From positions 558,001-622,000 of the forward strand of contig CP089458.1 of assembly GCA_026636295.1 (NCBI GenBank): a DNA stretch of 64,000 nt, in the 5' to 3' direction. Origin of the DNA: Medakamo hakoo (Eukaryota; Chlorophyta; Trebouxiophyceae; Coccomyxaceae). A program made the translations under genes and the position numbers. Each line of letters begins with the position of its first letter. Position 1 is the first letter of the stretch. Positions 62,786 through 64,000 of this stretch are shown in pieces. The notes below the pieces were generated by a model. It was not told where the DNA came from. It saw only the letters and a list, made by a program, of their open reading frames with translations, and searched no databases.

Positions 62786-64000
62786 ATGAGCACCGGTTCG
62801 GTCGCCGCAGGCTCGACGCCGGCCGACGCCGCGCTGGCGGCCCTGGCGGCGGCCCACCCGCGCGACATCCCGCGTGCGTCGTCTTCCACGTCCTCCCGTC
62901 CCGTCAGGAGCCTGGCGGCCAAACTGGCGGCGGCGGGCCTGGTCGCCAAGCCCGCGGACGACGACGACGTCGCGTGCTTGCACGCCGTGTTTGATGCCGC
63001 CCTAGCGGGCGGGCTGGGCTGCGTCGTCCTGGACTATGTCATGGAGGTCTGTGGCGACCCGCTGATGACGTCCAGGTGAGTTTGGGACGGCGAGGGCAGG
63101 TGGGCGGGCCGGCGCGATGATGGTGCGCGACGCATCGGCTGGGCGCGCGGCGCGGCAAACGCATGCCTCCGCCCCTCACGCACCCTTCTCCCAAACTCCA
63201 GTGACCCGGTCGAAGCGTACCTGGCCGACGGCGCATGTGTGGTGGCCTGGTGCGAGGGCGCGTTGGGCCGGGTGCGGGCTGGGCTGGAGGCGGCCGCGGC
63301 GGCAGCCTCAACCTCCCGTGCTGCGCCCGACGCAGCGCCCGCTGCCACTGCTGCAGCAGGCTTGGCGGCCCAGATGACGGCGCTGGTCCCGGTGGCGGCC
63401 GCGCTGGCGTCTGGGGATGGCGGTGACGGTGGCGGCGACAGGTGCGTGGGCTGTGTGTGTATGTGTTGGGTGGGGAGGGGGCGGCAGCGGCAGGGTCGGG
63501 CCCCCACACACACACGCGCCATCCCAGTCGCGTGCCCCAACCCTTGCGCGTCCCACCCATCATTTAACCAACAACACGACACACAGTTCGCCCGCTGCGC
63601 TGCACGCGTCCGCCCTGCGCCTCCAACAAGCTGCCGACGTCCTGGCCTGGGCGACGGCCGCGGGCGTGGGCGGGAGGTCGCGGTACGCGTCGCCCGCCGA
63701 GTGGGGCTCGGCGCTCGTGCGCCGGCGCGGCGCAGCGGACGCGGCCGCGGCCGCGGCGGGTGGGGCCGACCGCCGCGCGGCGTTTGTCGACGCCCTGCTC
63801 GCCGACGCGGCGGCCGGGCCGCCGTCCTACCCGCCGCCCGCCCCCACCCCAGTCGCCGCCATCCCGGCCCTGTTTCTCAGCGGCGACGCCACGCCCGCCG
63901 GGCGGCGGGCGTGCCTGGCCTTGTTCGCCTACGCCCTGGCCGACGCGGCCGGGCCCGGCGGAGACGCGAGCGGTCTCACCGCGCTGGGCGCCGCGTTTGG
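62786..64000 (+). CDS. unknown Ala-rich helical protein, cut by window end
   Basis: Exons 62786-63075, 63202-63441 and 63587 to beyond 64000 (phases 2 and 2, each restoring a Ser codon) give at least 314 aa, with the 3' end missing. The chain is helical and Ala-rich, with blocks VRSLAAKLAAAGLVAKPADD, DYVMEVCGDPLMTS, SDPVEAYLADGACVVAWCEG and PALFLSGDATPAGRRACLAL. The last block faintly resembles ELYS/HOS1-type nucleoporin-associated helices, but the evidence is weak. No signal peptide or membrane segment is seen. It follows the ABCC stop by 102 bp, so it is tightly packed. Confidence 0.55.

Noticed and set aside
1-64000. Transposons, virus-like elements, CRISPR arrays, tRNA or rRNA genes
   Set aside because: No transposase, reverse transcriptase, capsid or integrase motifs, terminal repeats, repeat-spacer arrays or recognisable RNA genes were seen by eye. 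A structured search could still find a small RNA gene.

Overview
The window is a stretch of nuclear DNA from a very GC-rich, gene-dense photosynthetic eukaryote. A green alga (Chlorophyta) is most likely. The evidence is short GT-AG spliceosomal introns (mostly 110-450 bp), chloroplast and mitochondrial presequences, and a plant-type gene set: Tic110, plastid-type Hsp33, an EF-hand type II NAD(P)H dehydrogenase, a LOG cytokinin-activating enzyme, bifunctional phosphoethanolamine N-methyltransferase, R2R3-MYB, an EMSY-like ENT/Tudor protein and CAF16-type ABCI. Codons strongly prefer G or C at the third position. I used this, together with intron phase, to pick the real frame among many long antisense shadow ORFs. 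I could not assign a genus.

Layout: 32 protein-coding genes lie in 64 kb on both strands, the last one cut by the window edge. 0-9.2 kb: Tudor/AT-hook protein (-), CAF16-like ABC ATPase (-), Hsp33 (-), SurE nucleotidase (+), an unknown secretory membrane protein (-) and an unknown two-exon protein (+). 9.2-15.3 kb: beta-mannosidase (+) and ARFGAP2/3-type Arf-GAP (+). 15.7-27.8 kb: a minus-strand run of NDB-type NAD(P)H dehydrogenase, MscL channel, AT-hook protein, FUT8-like alpha-1,6-fucosyltransferase, TAPT1/POD1 and a chloroplast EF-hand membrane protein. 28-37.3 kb: Tic110 (+), an unknown multipass protein (+), a small mitochondrial-type protein (-), LOG (+) and R2R3-MYB (-). 37.5-49.1 kb: EMSY-like (-), Sec63 (+), a C-terminal J-domain protein (-), an LSMT-class SET methyltransferase (-), HOP2 (-) and a LYRM7/MZM1-like protein (-). 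49.2-64 kb: PEAMT (+), a secreted Ala-rich protein (-), a GGCT-like protein (+), a secreted Cys-rich protein (+), a Pro-rich unknown (-), a full-length ABCC transporter (+) and a truncated unknown gene (+).

The genes are mostly housekeeping and do not form one pathway. Eight divergent pairs share 160-650 bp between start codons and probably use bidirectional promoters; the pair with clearest shared logic is the plastid EF-hand protein with Tic110. Several functions recur: ER and secretory work (Sec63, TAPT1, Arf-GAP, FUT8, beta-mannosidase), plastid and mitochondrial maintenance (Tic110, Hsp33, NDB, LYRM7), and chromatin reading (two Tudor proteins).

I found no transposon, virus-like element, RNA gene or CRISPR. 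The most unusual signals are compositional. Introns run from G-rich at the donor half to C-rich at the acceptor half, so they can fold back. The sense strand just after many stop codons is packed with G-runs. Individual gene oddities include a bacterial-type MscL, an Hsp33 lacking one zinc cysteine, an ABCC with a large insertion inside its second nucleotide-binding domain, and a HOP2 gene whose start codon appears to be followed directly by an intron.
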